Notes: generated from the sequence alone by a model not told the origin. Positions 25,154-33,976 are shown, numbered from the stretch's first letter. The stretch: DNA of 64,000 nt from an uncultured Treponema sp. (GCA_949300145.1 CASGDA010000002.1:248001-312000); one strand, 5' to 3'. Translations and numbers: made by a program.

Positions 25154-26578
25154 TTACATTTCAGTTTGCTTCAAATTACAGGCGGTAAAGTCTTTCAGAG
25201 CCTTAATCTGCTCCGCAACCGCTTCCGGCGCGGGACCTCCCGGAATATTTCTGGCGGAAACACAGGCTTCCGGCGAAAGGAATTCATACACATCCTCCCC
25301 GATAAGCTCCGAATGCGCTGAAAACCTGTCAAACGGAAGCAGGGACATATCGGTGATTCCCGAATCTATGCATTCCCGCACAACGGAAGCGGCGACCCCG
25401 TGGGCCGTCCTGAAAGGCATTCCCCTGCGTACAAGGTAATCCGCCAGATCGGTGGCGTTGGCATGACCGCCCGTGCATGAAGCCTTCATCTTTCCGGTAT
25501 TCCAGGAAGCCGAGGCTATCATCCTGTTGAAAACTTTCAGGCATGAAAACGCCGTATCATAAGCGGAAAAAAGACTCTGTTTGTCTTCCTGCATATCCCT
25601 GTCATAAGAAAGGGGAAGCCCCTTCATCATTGTCAGAAGGGAAATTAAGTCACCGAAAACCCTGCCGCTTCTGCCGCGGATTAACTCGGCAAAATCAGGG
25701 TTTTTTTTCTGGGGCATAATGCTTGAACCGGTTGACCAGCTTTCAGAAAGGCTGATAAAGCCGAATTCCTCCGTTGACCACAGCACAATCTCCTCGCAGC
25801 AGCGGGAAAGATGAACCATCAGAATCGAAAGCGCTGAAACCGCTTCAAGGCAATAATCCCTGTCAGATACGGCGTCAAGGGAATTCTGCGTCAACGCCGA
25901 AAATCCCAGGGCGGAGGCGACCGCCTGCCGGTCAAGGGGCAGCCCGCTTCCCGCCAACGCTCCAGAGCCCAGCGGCATGAAGTCCATGCGCTTCAATGCA
26001 TCGGCTATACGCCCGTAATCACGGGTAAGAGGCCAGCACCAGGCGCACAGATGGTGGGCAAGGGTTACAGGCTGTGCACGCTGCATATGGGTATAGCCCG
26101 GCAAAAGGGTTCCCGTATGTTTTTCAGCAACCGAAACCAGAGTGTTTATCAGGGAAAGGATTTCCGCCTGCAGTTCCTCCAGGGCACGGCGAAGGTAAAG
26201 ACGCTCGTCCAGGGCAATCTGATCGTTGCGGCTGCGGCCGGTATGAAGCTTCCTGCCTGTATCCCCTATCCTGTCGGTCAGAACGGCTTCCACAAAAGAG
26301 TGTATATCTTCCGCGGAAGGATCAATCTCCAGTCTTCCGCCCGCAATGTCATCCGCAATCACGGACAGGGTTTTTACTATCAGTTGCGAGTCCTCTCGGG
26401 GGATTATATTCCGGCGACCCAGCATTTCCGCATGGGCGATACTGCCGCGTATATCATCCTGAACCATACGGGCATCCACGTTAATTGAAGTCTCAAAGGC
26501 GACAGCGTCGGCATCCGGGCTGTCCTTAAATCGCCCGCTCCAAAGGGGGGCGTGGTTATCATTTTTAGCAACGGACAT
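25154..26578 (-). CDS. argH: Argininosuccinate lyase
   Basis: 474 residues. LWSGRFKDSPDADAVAFETS at the start, GRSRNDQIALDERLYLRRAL, GYTHMQRAQPV and SSIMPQKKNPDFAELIRGR are the fumarase/ASL family blocks, with the catalytic Ser loop intact. It splits argininosuccinate into arginine and fumarate. Start ATG 26578 is after CCGGAG; the frame to 26626 is not needed. No other arginine gene is in the window. Confidence 0.92.
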   Translation of the reverse strand: MSVAKNDNHAPLWSGRFKDSPDADAVAFETSINVDARMVQDDIRGSIAHAEMLGRRNIIPREDSQLIVKTLSVIADDIAGGRLEIDPSAEDIHSFVEAVLTDRIGDTGRKLHTGRSRNDQIALDERLYLRRALEELQAEILSLINTLVSVAEKHTGTLLPGYTHMQRAQPVTLAHHLCAWCWPLTRDYGRIADALKRMDFMPLGSGALAGSGLPLDRQAVASALGFSALTQNSLDAVSDRDYCLEAVSALSILMVHLSRCCEEIVLWSTEEFGFISLSESWSTGSSIMPQKKNPDFAELIRGRSGRVFGDLISLLTMMKGLPLSYDRDMQEDKQSLFSAYDTAFSCLKVFNRMIASASWNTGKMKASCTGGHANATDLADYLVRRGMPFRTAHGVAASVVRECIDSGITDMSLLPFDRFSAHSELIGEDVYEFLSPEACVSARNIPGGPAPEAVAEQIKALKDFTACNLKQTEM

Positions 26579-26596
26579 ATTCACTCCGGAGAAGAG

Positions 26597-26626
26597 TTTA
26601 TAATGTATCTCAATTTTATTCAACAA
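26597..26626 (-). promoter_or_regulatory. Promoter of argH
   Basis: On the minus strand TTGTTG (26626-26621), 18 bp, TATAAA (26602-26597), located after the sugar-importer terminator. Moderate match. Confidence 0.5.
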
Positions 26627-26661
26627 AGATGAGGGAGGATTCCATGAACAGAAATGGACAG

Positions 26662-26694
26662 AAAAAAGGGCCTGCCGCTGAGGACAAGCCCTTT
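26662..26694 (-). terminator. Intrinsic terminator of the sugar ABC operon
   Basis: On the minus strand a 12-bp stem with two G-U pairs (26694-26683 with 26676-26665), 6-base loop, then TTTTTT. Ends the sugar-importer operon before argH. Confidence 0.8.
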
Positions 26695-26732
26695 GGAAAA
26701 ACAGCCGTTACGCAATACGCGCGGACCGGAAA

Positions 26733-27590
26733 TTATCCTTTTACAGCCCCGGCGAGAACACCGCGGAGGATGTGTTTCTGGCAAACCAGATAGAAAACAA
26801 TAACGGGAATCATAGCCAGAACAAGCATAGCCATCATCGCACCCATATCAACAGAGCCGTAACCTCCGCGCAGATACTGGATTGCAATCGGAATGGTTCT
26901 GTAATCAGTACCTATGGTGAGGTACGGGAGAAGGTAGTCGTTCCAAACCCACATTATCTCAAGGATACCGATTGTAATCGCAGGACTTTTCAGCATCGGA
27001 AGGATAACATGGCGGAAAGTCTGCGGAGGAGTCGCGCCGTCAATCATGGCGGCTTCCTCCAGGGATACAGGTATTGATTTGATGAAGCCCGCATACATGA
27101 ACGTTGACATTCCGCATCCGAAACCAACATAGATAAAGATAATCCCGATGGGGTTATCGAGATGAAGCATATTCGCCATTTTGCTCATTGTGAACATGAC
27201 CATCTGGAACGGAACTATCATCGAAAAAATCAGCGTATAATAAATCAATGACGTGACTTTGTTTTTAACCCTTGTGATATACCATGCCATCATGCTGGAT
27301 AAAATCAGGATTCCTGCGACCGACATCACGGTAATCCACAACGAGTAGCCGAAAGCAGAAAGGAACGACGTCTTTTCCAATCCGGATACATAATTTTCAC
27401 CGCCGACAAATGTCATGTTGTCAGGATCCATGGACGGCAGCGTGAAAGGCTGTGAAGAAATGAAAAAGCGGCCTTTGAAAGAATTCATCAGGACAACAAA
27501 AATCGGATACAAAACAATAAAGGCCATAACGCAGAGGAAAATAAGGATTAAAATATTAGAACTTCTGTTCTGCTGAAGATTCCTGCTCAT
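26733..27590 (-). CDS. Sugar ABC transporter permease (MalG type)
   Basis: 285 residues, six membrane segments predicted by eye. The EAA loop is EEAAMIDGATPPQTFRHVIL, which contacts the ATPase. It forms the inner-membrane channel with the MalF-type partner. Its ATG overlaps the partner's stop (ATGA), so translation is coupled. Substrate sugar unknown. Confidence 0.9.
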   Translation of the reverse strand: MSRNLQQNRSSNILILIFLCVMAFIVLYPIFVVLMNSFKGRFFISSQPFTLPSMDPDNMTFVGGENYVSGLEKTSFLSAFGYSLWITVMSVAGILILSSMMAWYITRVKNKVTSLIYYTLIFSMIVPFQMVMFTMSKMANMLHLDNPIGIIFIYVGFGCGMSTFMYAGFIKSIPVSLEEAAMIDGATPPQTFRHVILPMLKSPAITIGILEIMWVWNDYLLPYLTIGTDYRTIPIAIQYLRGGYGSVDMGAMMAMLVLAMIPVIVFYLVCQKHILRGVLAGAVKG

Positions 27591-28432
27591 TGCTCCACCT
27601 CCCTGCTGCGGGTAAGTTTAAGCTGCAGCAAAGCGATTGCGGCTACAATTATGGTAAACATAACAGCCTTTGCCTGTCCTACCCCTTCAAATCCGGTTCT
27701 GCCGTAAAAAGTATTGTAGATGTTAAGGGCAAGCAGTTCCGTCTGTTTCCCGGGCTCACCTGCAGTAAGAGCCAGGTTCTGGTCAAACAACTTGAAGCCG
27801 TTGGTCATGGTCATAAAAAGACATATTGTTATGGAAGGCATAACCGAAGGAATTATTATTTTAAACAATGTCTGCCAGTAACCCGCCCCGTCGATTGAAG
27901 CGGCTTCCAGCATATCGGAAGAAATATTCTGTATGGCGGCAATATAAATAACCATCATGTAACCGGCGTTCTGCCAGTTCATCAAAATGATAAGTCCCCA
28001 GAAACCGTATTTGGCGTCCGAAACTATGGTCACCCCGTAGTTTACAAGGAAACCGTTAATCATAACCTGCCAAATCCAACCGAGGACGATACCACCGATA
28101 AGATTAGGCATAAAGAAAATAGTTCTGAAAACATTGGTTCCTTTAAGCCCGCGGGTGAGCATCACTGCCAAAGCGAATGCAAGAACATTTATTGAAATGA
28201 CGGAAATAACAGTAAAAGCTACAGTTGTCCAAAAAGAGGAAATAAAATATCCGTCAACAGTAAAAGACTTGATATAATTTGAAACACCAACCCACTTGGC
28301 ATTGGTGACGTTTGTAAATTCACAAAAAGAAAGGAAGATACCCATCAACATGGGAATCAAAAAAGCTATAAGGAAGCAAATCAACCCCGGAAGCACAAAC
28401 AAGGGGAAATATTTCCGTAATGTTTTTTCCAT
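27587..28432 (-). CDS. Sugar ABC transporter permease (MalF type)
   Basis: 281 residues, polytopic. EAA loop LEAASIDGAGYWQTLFKIII and FFMPNLIGGIVLGWIWQ. ATG 28432 is chosen over the longer frame to 28510 because AGAGG precedes it and the extra residues cross the intercistronic hairpin. First permease of the importer. Confidence 0.9.
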   Translation of the reverse strand: MEKTLRKYFPLFVLPGLICFLIAFLIPMLMGIFLSFCEFTNVTNAKWVGVSNYIKSFTVDGYFISSFWTTVAFTVISVISINVLAFALAVMLTRGLKGTNVFRTIFFMPNLIGGIVLGWIWQVMINGFLVNYGVTIVSDAKYGFWGLIILMNWQNAGYMMVIYIAAIQNISSDMLEAASIDGAGYWQTLFKIIIPSVMPSITICLFMTMTNGFKLFDQNLALTAGEPGKQTELLALNIYNTFYGRTGFEGVGQAKAVMFTIIVAAIALLQLKLTRSREVEQ

Positions 28433-28470
28433 AAAGATGAACCTCTGAATCCAGGAACTAAAACATAAGA

Positions 28471-28507
28471 AAGGCCGGCCCTCGTGCGAGCACGGAAAAC
28501 CGACCTT
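28471..28507 (-). promoter_or_regulatory. Strand-specific stem-loop between binding protein and permease genes
   Basis: On the minus-strand RNA AAGGTCGG (28507-28500) pairs with CCGGCCTT (28478-28471) with one G-U; the same arms on the plus strand have a C-A mismatch. An inner CGTG/CACG stem adds stability. T-run is weak, so it may be an mRNA-stabilising hairpin or a partial terminator rather than a full stop. Confidence 0.55.
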
Positions 28508-28539
28508 CACAACAAAACATTCAAACTTGCGATGAAAAG

Positions 28540-29898
28540 TTATTTGGCGTTTTTAATGGCCCACTCGGAAGCCCATTCATCACGCGCAACTTTTTCAACG
28601 TAAGCCCAGTCCTGCTTTCCTTCAAAATATCCAAGGATAGCGGAACCGAGACTGTTTTTCCATTCTTCAGAAGGAATAGCGCTGAATACCCACGGAACGG
28701 AAGTGATACCGGACTTGTTCATCCAGATGCTGACCTGCTGGGAAAGAGGATCAGCGGGAAGATCAGATGCACCGAAGCTGTTGAACGGAGTGATGAACAT
28801 CAGGTCGTTGGAAACAATCTTCTTTCCTGTTTCGGAGCTGAAAAGCCATGTCAGGAAAACATCGGCACCTTTCTGGGCTTCGGGAGAAGCGGCGCTGTTG
28901 ATGCAGAGGTAGTTTTCTGTTCCAACACACAAACCGTTGCCTTCTTCACCGGCGACACCTGTGTAGATAGGAAGGAATTTGATGTCTTCGCTGGCAACCT
29001 TATTACCTGTTGTACCGAGAATCTGAGCGGCCGCCCAGTTTCCGTTCTGTACCATGGCGCACTGGCCAAGAGCGAATTCAGCCATTGCGTCATCAACGCT
29101 CTTGGCGCCGAGAAGGTTTTTGGGCGTGACACTGTTGTTTGTATACAAATCAAGAATGTTCTTGAAGTTAGCACCGTATTTGAAGGTGATTTCAGATGCA
29201 TTCAAAGCAATACTCAATGCGGAATCATCGGCCACCCTCTGCTCGTCAAATTCAAAGAACAGCGGAACGTTTACAGTGTGGGTCTGCCATCTCCACTGGT
29301 TACCGGCGGACATTGATGTGGAAGCAAACACACCCTGGATTCCAAGAGCGTCTTTGTTCTTCTGCATATCCTCAACAACAGCCTTGAGAGTAGCGAAATC
29401 CGTGATTTCTTCAGCGGAAGAAATGGAAACCGCTTTGTTGGGAAGGGCAAAATAAGCCCTCATGATAGCATCATTGTAAATAATGCCATAGCCTTCAACC
29501 GCATAGGGGATGGCCTTGGCCTCTCCTGCCAGACTGAGAGCCATTGATTTGTCAGCCAACAGCTTATATAGCTCTGTGTTTTCCAGATTGGCGGCATTTG
29601 CCTCGAAATTCGCCAAACCGACAGGACCGTTTGTCTGAAAGATAACGGGCGGATTTGATTTCGCGATTTCGCTGCGGAGTGTCTGCTCGTAAGTTCCGGA
29701 AGCTGCGGTTACAACTTTCAGTTTGTATCCGGGATTCTCGGCTTCAAAAGCAGGGGCTACTTTTTTTGTGTAGACGTCTGCAATCTCGGGTTTGAAATTC
29801 AGGAAGTAGATTTCCTGCCCCTTGTCGGAACCGCCGGCCGCGAAAACCATTCCGCATGCGATAAGAGCGGTAAGTACAATAGCAATACCTTTTTTCAT
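28540..29898 (-). CDS. Sugar ABC transporter substrate-binding protein (MalE type)
   Basis: 452 residues. Signal sequence MKKGIAIVLTALIACGMVFA; either signal peptidase I cleavage after VFA or lipidation at Cys in LIAC is possible. The mature part is a type I extracellular solute-binding fold (YFLNFKPEIADVYTKKVAP, FSSETGKKIVSNDLMF). ATG 29898 is the real start because GAGGAGG lies just upstream; the longer frame begins with a TTG next to the SD. It leads the importer operon and is followed by a hairpin. Substrate unknown. Confidence 0.9.
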   Translation of the reverse strand: MKKGIAIVLTALIACGMVFAAGGSDKGQEIYFLNFKPEIADVYTKKVAPAFEAENPGYKLKVVTAASGTYEQTLRSEIAKSNPPVIFQTNGPVGLANFEANAANLENTELYKLLADKSMALSLAGEAKAIPYAVEGYGIIYNDAIMRAYFALPNKAVSISSAEEITDFATLKAVVEDMQKNKDALGIQGVFASTSMSAGNQWRWQTHTVNVPLFFEFDEQRVADDSALSIALNASEITFKYGANFKNILDLYTNNSVTPKNLLGAKSVDDAMAEFALGQCAMVQNGNWAAAQILGTTGNKVASEDIKFLPIYTGVAGEEGNGLCVGTENYLCINSAASPEAQKGADVFLTWLFSSETGKKIVSNDLMFITPFNSFGASDLPADPLSQQVSIWMNKSGITSVPWVFSAIPSEEWKNSLGSAILGYFEGKQDWAYVEKVARDEWASEWAIKNAK

Positions 29899-29943
29899 AA
29901 GATTCCTCCTCAAAAAATCTTTTATAATATGCTATGTAAAAAT

Positions 29944-29971
29944 GTTATACCTCTTTATTTTCGGATGTCAA
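29944..29971 (-). promoter_or_regulatory. Promoter of the sugar ABC operon
   Basis: On the minus strand TTGACA (29971-29966), 16 bp, TATAAC (29949-29944), about 46 bases before the ATG. Strong match. Confidence 0.7.
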
Positions 29972-30032
29972 GGGATTTTAAAACAAATCTGAAAAAACAC
30001 CTGTTGATACTTTCGTTGACTACAGCGGAATT

Positions 30033-31442
30033 TCACGAAACGGCGGATTCAGGAATGAGAACCGAAACACATACCATAGGGGTTTCCGTTTTATTGCAGC
30101 CGGCACCATCCTCTCCGGGAGGTATGTTCCGGACGGAAACGGAGCCGTGGTGCAGGGATACGACGGCTTTGGCGATTGAAAGCCCCAGGCCGGAACCTGC
30201 CGTGCTGCGGGAACGGTCCCCCCTGTACAGACGGTTGAAAATTTTCGGCAAATCAATTTCCGGGATTGAACCCGTATTCAAAATACGGATGCGGACTTTT
30301 CCTCCGCCTTCATCTTCAATCCTGTCCAGAATGAATTTCACTTCACCGCCCTCTTTTGTATACTGAAAAGCATTTTGGACGATATTTGAAAGACAGCGCT
30401 GGAGAAGAAGCGGATCGCAGAAAAAGACCGTGTTATCCGGCCGGTCGGCTGTACATGAAAAGGCTATGTTCTTTTTTTCCGCAAACAGGGAAAACCTCTC
30501 CCGTATATCGGACGTTATTTCCAGGGGATCCACCGGCTGAAGGGAAATCTTCATCTCAGGGGATTCAAAACGGCTCAAATCCTGCAAATTGCACACAAGC
30601 CTTTCAATGTGGGTGAGTTCCGAATATAAAGCGGCGAAACGCTCCTTGTCAGCGGCAAGAACCCCGTCGTTCATACCTTCAACCTGCATTTTAACAGCCG
30701 TCAAAGGCGTCCGCAAATCATGGGAAATATCCTGCATCCACTGCTGGCGGAGCTCCTCCTCATTTTTCAGCCTTTGTTGAAGTCCGCGGACGGATTTAAC
30801 TATTCTGTCGAATTCCTGGATACCGGTCTCATTTATGTCCATCTCAAGAAGGGACGGATTTGCGATTGTATCCGCCAGCTCAGAGGATTTGCGGGAAATA
30901 TTCCAGGACGTGACCAAAGACAAGCCCAGGGACAAAAGAACCGCGGCTACGGCTCCCGCACTGACAGCCTTTTTCATGGTGGAAAGAAAAACCTGGTTCG
31001 CCTTGTACGCGAAGAAGTCCATGCTGTCCACCAGCAGGTATCCTATAACGCTTCCGGATTCTTCTATCGGAACCGGTTTGTTTAACGAAAGGAAAGACGA
31101 AATCGGACCCACATTTTTTTCAACATCTTTCACCGACCGGCTTTTACCCTGTTCAAGCAAAAGGAGCGGATGACGGTTGCTGTCAAACAGGTAAACATAC
31201 AGGGAATCGGTTATATAAGGCTGGAGGGCTTTTTCCAAGTCGGCAGGCGACAAACTTCCGGACAAGCGGTATGATTTCAAAATAACGGGAAGGAGCAGAG
31301 ACTCCAAATCGCCTTTTTTTCCCACATTCCAGTTCGAAACTGAAACACTAACCGCAAAGGAAAAAAGCGCGGCCATAAGAACCATCACGGAACAGGTGGT
31401 TATAAGCTGGGACAGATAAATTTTTCCAAAAACAGTTTTCAT
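30033..31442 (-). CDS. Sensor histidine kinase
   Basis: 469 residues: first membrane helix about 12-35, an extracytoplasmic sensor of about 125 residues, second helix about 160-185, then the kinase. H-box QDISHDLRTPLTAVK, N-box NIVQNAFQYTKEGG, G-boxes GSGLGLSIAKAVVSLHHGSV. It autophosphorylates on His and passes phosphate to the response regulator. Its ATG shares a base with that gene's stop (TGATG). The sensor region has no domain I recognise. The sugar importer lies downstream on the same strand. Confidence 0.9.
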   Translation of the reverse strand: MKTVFGKIYLSQLITTCSVMVLMAALFSFAVSVSVSNWNVGKKGDLESLLLPVILKSYRLSGSLSPADLEKALQPYITDSLYVYLFDSNRHPLLLLEQGKSRSVKDVEKNVGPISSFLSLNKPVPIEESGSVIGYLLVDSMDFFAYKANQVFLSTMKKAVSAGAVAAVLLSLGLSLVTSWNISRKSSELADTIANPSLLEMDINETGIQEFDRIVKSVRGLQQRLKNEEELRQQWMQDISHDLRTPLTAVKMQVEGMNDGVLAADKERFAALYSELTHIERLVCNLQDLSRFESPEMKISLQPVDPLEITSDIRERFSLFAEKKNIAFSCTADRPDNTVFFCDPLLLQRCLSNIVQNAFQYTKEGGEVKFILDRIEDEGGGKVRIRILNTGSIPEIDLPKIFNRLYRGDRSRSTAGSGLGLSIAKAVVSLHHGSVSVRNIPPGEDGAGCNKTETPMVCVSVLIPESAVS

Positions 31443-32170
31443 CAGGTTGCAACCGGCTCCGCTTCTTTACGGACACCGTTGAACCTGTAACCATATCCAC
31501 GCACGGTGGCTATCCAGTTTCCGCCTAGCTTTGAACGGAGGTTGGCGATGTGGGTGTCAACAGTCCTTTCAGAGCCTTCAAAAAAATAATTAAAACACTC
31601 CGACAAAATCTGTTCGCGGGAAACCACCTGGTTTTGGTTCGAGGCCAAATAAGTAAGTATTTTCCATTCAGCGCTGGTCAGAACAACAGAGGTTCCGTTA
31701 ACCGTAAGTTCATGTTTCAGCATATCAATTACAGCTGAGGCTTCAGAAACGGAATCCCCGGCAGGTAAAATCCATGGTCCGGAGGGATCCGAAGAACTCT
31801 TTCCGTTGTTCTCGATTCTGCGCAGAAGGGCCTGGATGCGGAGAACAAGCTCTTTCGCGGAAAAAGGTTTGCAAATATAATCATCAGCCCCCAATTCAAA
31901 ACCAAGAATACGGTCCGATTCACTGTCTTTGGCGGTTAAAAAAATAATCGGTATCTCTGACTCGGAGCGGATTGTTTTTGCCAAAACAAAACCGTTGCCG
32001 TCGGGAAGCATGACATCCAGTACAATCAGGGAGGCGATATTCCTCCGGATGGATTCAATAACACCTTCAACCCGGGAAAATTCAATTACAGAATGCCCTT
32101 CAAGTTTCAGATAACCTGAAACAGCTTCCCTGATCAAATTATTGTCTTCCACAAGTATAATACAAGCCAT
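31442..32170 (-). CDS. OmpR-family response regulator
   Basis: 242 residues. Receiver domain with the acidic pocket VEDNN, phospho-Asp in VLDVMLPDGNG, Thr in IFLTAKD and Lys in CKPFSAKEL; C-terminal winged helix (about 155-235: LTSAEWKILTYLASNQNQVV, RTVDTHIANLRSKLGG). It binds DNA when phosphorylated. ATG 32170 rather than the TTG six bases before it. Only 21 bases follow the stop of the secreted YD-like gene, so the three may form one operon. Confidence 0.92.
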   Translation of the reverse strand: MACIILVEDNNLIREAVSGYLKLEGHSVIEFSRVEGVIESIRRNIASLIVLDVMLPDGNGFVLAKTIRSESEIPIIFLTAKDSESDRILGFELGADDYICKPFSAKELVLRIQALLRRIENNGKSSSDPSGPWILPAGDSVSEASAVIDMLKHELTVNGTSVVLTSAEWKILTYLASNQNQVVSREQILSECFNYFFEGSERTVDTHIANLRSKLGGNWIATVRGYGYRFNGVRKEAEPVAT

Positions 32171-32191
32171 TTTCAATCCACCGATTACCTG

Positions 32192-33133
32192 TCATTCCTC
32201 AGGATAAACAAATTCCCTGACAGTGATTTTTTCAGAAGTCCTTTCAAAAACAGGATTCCCCATCCAGTCATAAAGACAGAAGTTTGCAGAAGACCGGGTT
32301 CCATCAGCGTTTACAACAACACGACGGACAAGTTTGTTTTCACAATAAATTCTTGTTTCGGTATCTTTAAGAACACTGTCAAAACCGTAGCGCAATATGC
32401 CGGAAATCTTACCGTCCTGCCGGTATTCATATTTTGTTGTCTCGTACAATCCGTTGACATCGTAACAGCGCACCCGGCTTACATAGTCCTTACCTTCGGC
32501 GTATTCAAAAACAGTTCTCTTCAAAAGCGTCTCATCGCCGTAATACGAGGTTTCCTCAACCAGCATACCAGCCTCATTGTAAGTAAAAACTTCCCGTAAC
32601 GTCATTACATCATCAGATGAAAAAGTCTCCCGCTTTGAAAGAGAGCCGTCTGCGTTATAACTCCAGGCAACATAACCTTCAACAACTTCATTTCCATTCA
32701 GAACACTGACAGAAGTTTCCCTGACAAGAGATTTCACATCATTATATTCATAGAGGTAGGCCCACTTCATATTTCCGCCGGCATCCAAACCGCGGATTTC
32801 GGACAGGAGCCCTCCGTCAGAATAAACATATTCAACACCGGAAGAAACGTTCCCGCTGGAATCGAAATTCTTTTCAGAAGAAATCCTTCCGTCTTTGTAT
32901 ACAATTGTTTTTGCCCGGACAAGTTTGTCAATGGAAGAACCCGTGTACTCCGTCACCTCCAGAGGATCACCGCCGGGCATCAGTTTCGAAGATTTTCTGA
33001 TGAACTCAGGATAACCGGAAGTTCCGGAAGACGCCGCAGGTTCTTCAGTCCCCATCTCTGAATCACTTTGCGCAAAAAAAGGAGTACAGAGAAGAAAAAC
33101 CATTGCGACAAAAAATATTGTTTTTTTTAACAT
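32192..33133 (-). CDS. Secreted YD-like repeat protein (copy 1)
   Basis: 313 residues. Signal peptide (MLKKTIFFVAMVFLLCTPFFA) then repeated beta-strand units of the form YEYND..GSLV: EYVYSDGGLLSEIRG, YLYEYNDVKSLVRET, WSYNADGSLSKRET, FTYNEAGMLVEETSY, YEYRQDGKISGILR. Such Tyr-Asp/Asn-Gly strands are seen in YD/RHS-type and YwqK-type repeat proteins, but there is no toxin domain. It is probably periplasmic or exposed. The gene lies 21 bases before the OmpR-type regulator on the same strand. A paralogue of the same style is at 60502-61227. Function unknown. Confidence 0.7.
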   Translation of the reverse strand: MLKKTIFFVAMVFLLCTPFFAQSDSEMGTEEPAASSGTSGYPEFIRKSSKLMPGGDPLEVTEYTGSSIDKLVRAKTIVYKDGRISSEKNFDSSGNVSSGVEYVYSDGGLLSEIRGLDAGGNMKWAYLYEYNDVKSLVRETSVSVLNGNEVVEGYVAWSYNADGSLSKRETFSSDDVMTLREVFTYNEAGMLVEETSYYGDETLLKRTVFEYAEGKDYVSRVRCYDVNGLYETTKYEYRQDGKISGILRYGFDSVLKDTETRIYCENKLVRRVVVNADGTRSSANFCLYDWMGNPVFERTSEKITVREFVYPEE

Positions 33134-33152
33134 CATTTTCTCCGAGATTTTA

Positions 33153-33182
33153 ATTATACCGCAAATAAATCCAAAGATACAA
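33153..33182 (-). promoter_or_regulatory. Promoter of the YD-like gene and two-component locus
   Basis: On the minus strand TTGTAT (33182-33177), 18 bp, TATAAT (33158-33153). Leader of about 12 bases and CGGAG before the ATG pair at 33136/33133. Confidence 0.6.
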
Positions 33183-33259
33183 CAATCGGGGAGATTAAGA
33201 TGTAACATTCTGAATAAAAACAGCATAAAACTGTTTTCCATAATTTTTTAAAAAAGTAT

Positions 33260-33286
33260 GAAGGCCCGGAATTTTCCCGGACCTTC
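33260..33286 (-). terminator. Intrinsic terminator of the acidic repeat gene
   Basis: On the minus strand a 10-bp stem with one G-U (GAAGGTCCGG with CCGGGCCTTC), 7-base loop, then ATACTTTTTT. A second weaker AT-rich hairpin with a T-run lies at 33217-33237. Confidence 0.8.
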
Positions 33287-33295
33287 GCAGAAAAC

Positions 33296-33895
33296 TTAGG
33301 CTACGATAGATGAGTCCTCGGGAAGAACTCCATCGTCTTCGCCCTCATCCTCAGCCTGGGCTACGTTGGCAGTGTCTTCGGGGAGAACTCCGTCGTCTTC
33401 GCCCTCATCCTCAGCCTGGGCTACGTTGGCAGTGTCTTCGGGGAGAACTCCGTCGTCTTCGCTTTCCTCTTCAGCCTGGGCAACATTCGCGGTGTCCTCG
33501 GGGAGAACTCCGTCGTCTTCGCCCTCATCCTCGGCCTGGGCTACGTTGGCAGTGTCTTCGGGGAGAACTCCGTCGTCTTCGCCCTCATCCTCGGCCTGGG
33601 CTACGTTGGCAGTGTCTTCGGGGAGAACTCCGTCGTCTTCGCCCTCATCCTCAGCCTGGGCAACATTGGCGCCGTCCTCGGGGAGAACTCCGTCGTCTTC
33701 GCCCTCATCCTCGGCCTGGGCAACATTGGCGCCGTCCTCGGGGAGAACTCCGTCGTCTTCCTTTTCCTCTTCAGCCTGGGCTACGATGGATGCGTCTTCG
33801 GGAAGATTTCCTTCATCTTCGGGGAGAACTTCTTCCGCAAAAGCGAAAGAAAAAAGCATGGAAACAATAAGCATTAAAAACAGAATCTTTTTCAT
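33296..33895 (-). CDS. Secreted acidic tandem-repeat protein
   Basis: 199 residues. Signal peptide MKKILFLMLIVSMLFSFAFA, then almost only repeats of a 20-residue unit: GVLPED(T/G)ANVAQAE(D/E)E, ending in GEDD. Seven full units are flanked by degenerate copies that share SIVA at both ends. The mature protein is extremely acidic with no aromatic residues and should be extended or disordered. No family is recognised. TAGGAG precedes the ATG. The organisation recalls the acidic repeat protein (Arp) of T. pallidum, also built from 60-bp units that vary in number, but I see no shared sequence. Possible roles are surface display or ion binding; both are guesses. Confidence 0.88.
   Translation of the reverse strand: MKKILFLMLIVSMLFSFAFAEEVLPEDEGNLPEDASIVAQAEEEKEDDGVLPEDGANVAQAEDEGEDDGVLPEDGANVAQAEDEGEDDGVLPEDTANVAQAEDEGEDDGVLPEDTANVAQAEDEGEDDGVLPEDTANVAQAEEESEDDGVLPEDTANVAQAEDEGEDDGVLPEDTANVAQAEDEGEDDGVLPEDSSIVA
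33301..33820. repeat. 60-bp coding tandem repeat array (about 8.5 units)
   Basis: Near-identical 60-base units start at 33301, 33361, 33421, 33481, 33541, 33601, 33661, 33721 and a degenerate one at 33781. Differences cluster in the ANVA codons and in GEDD versus KEDD/SEDD. The 60-base period keeps the reading frame, so copy-number changes would shorten or lengthen the protein without frameshift. Confidence 0.95.
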
Positions 33896-33976
33896 GGTAA
33901 CTCCTAAAAATCTTATTGCCAGCAGACATACGCCGCGGCCGCAGGCATGGACAAGCGACCCCGACCGGATTGCAAG

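Noticed and set aside
33301-33820. Possible CRISPR array
   Set aside because: The 60-bp units are contiguous with no unique spacers and encode one protein with a signal peptide.
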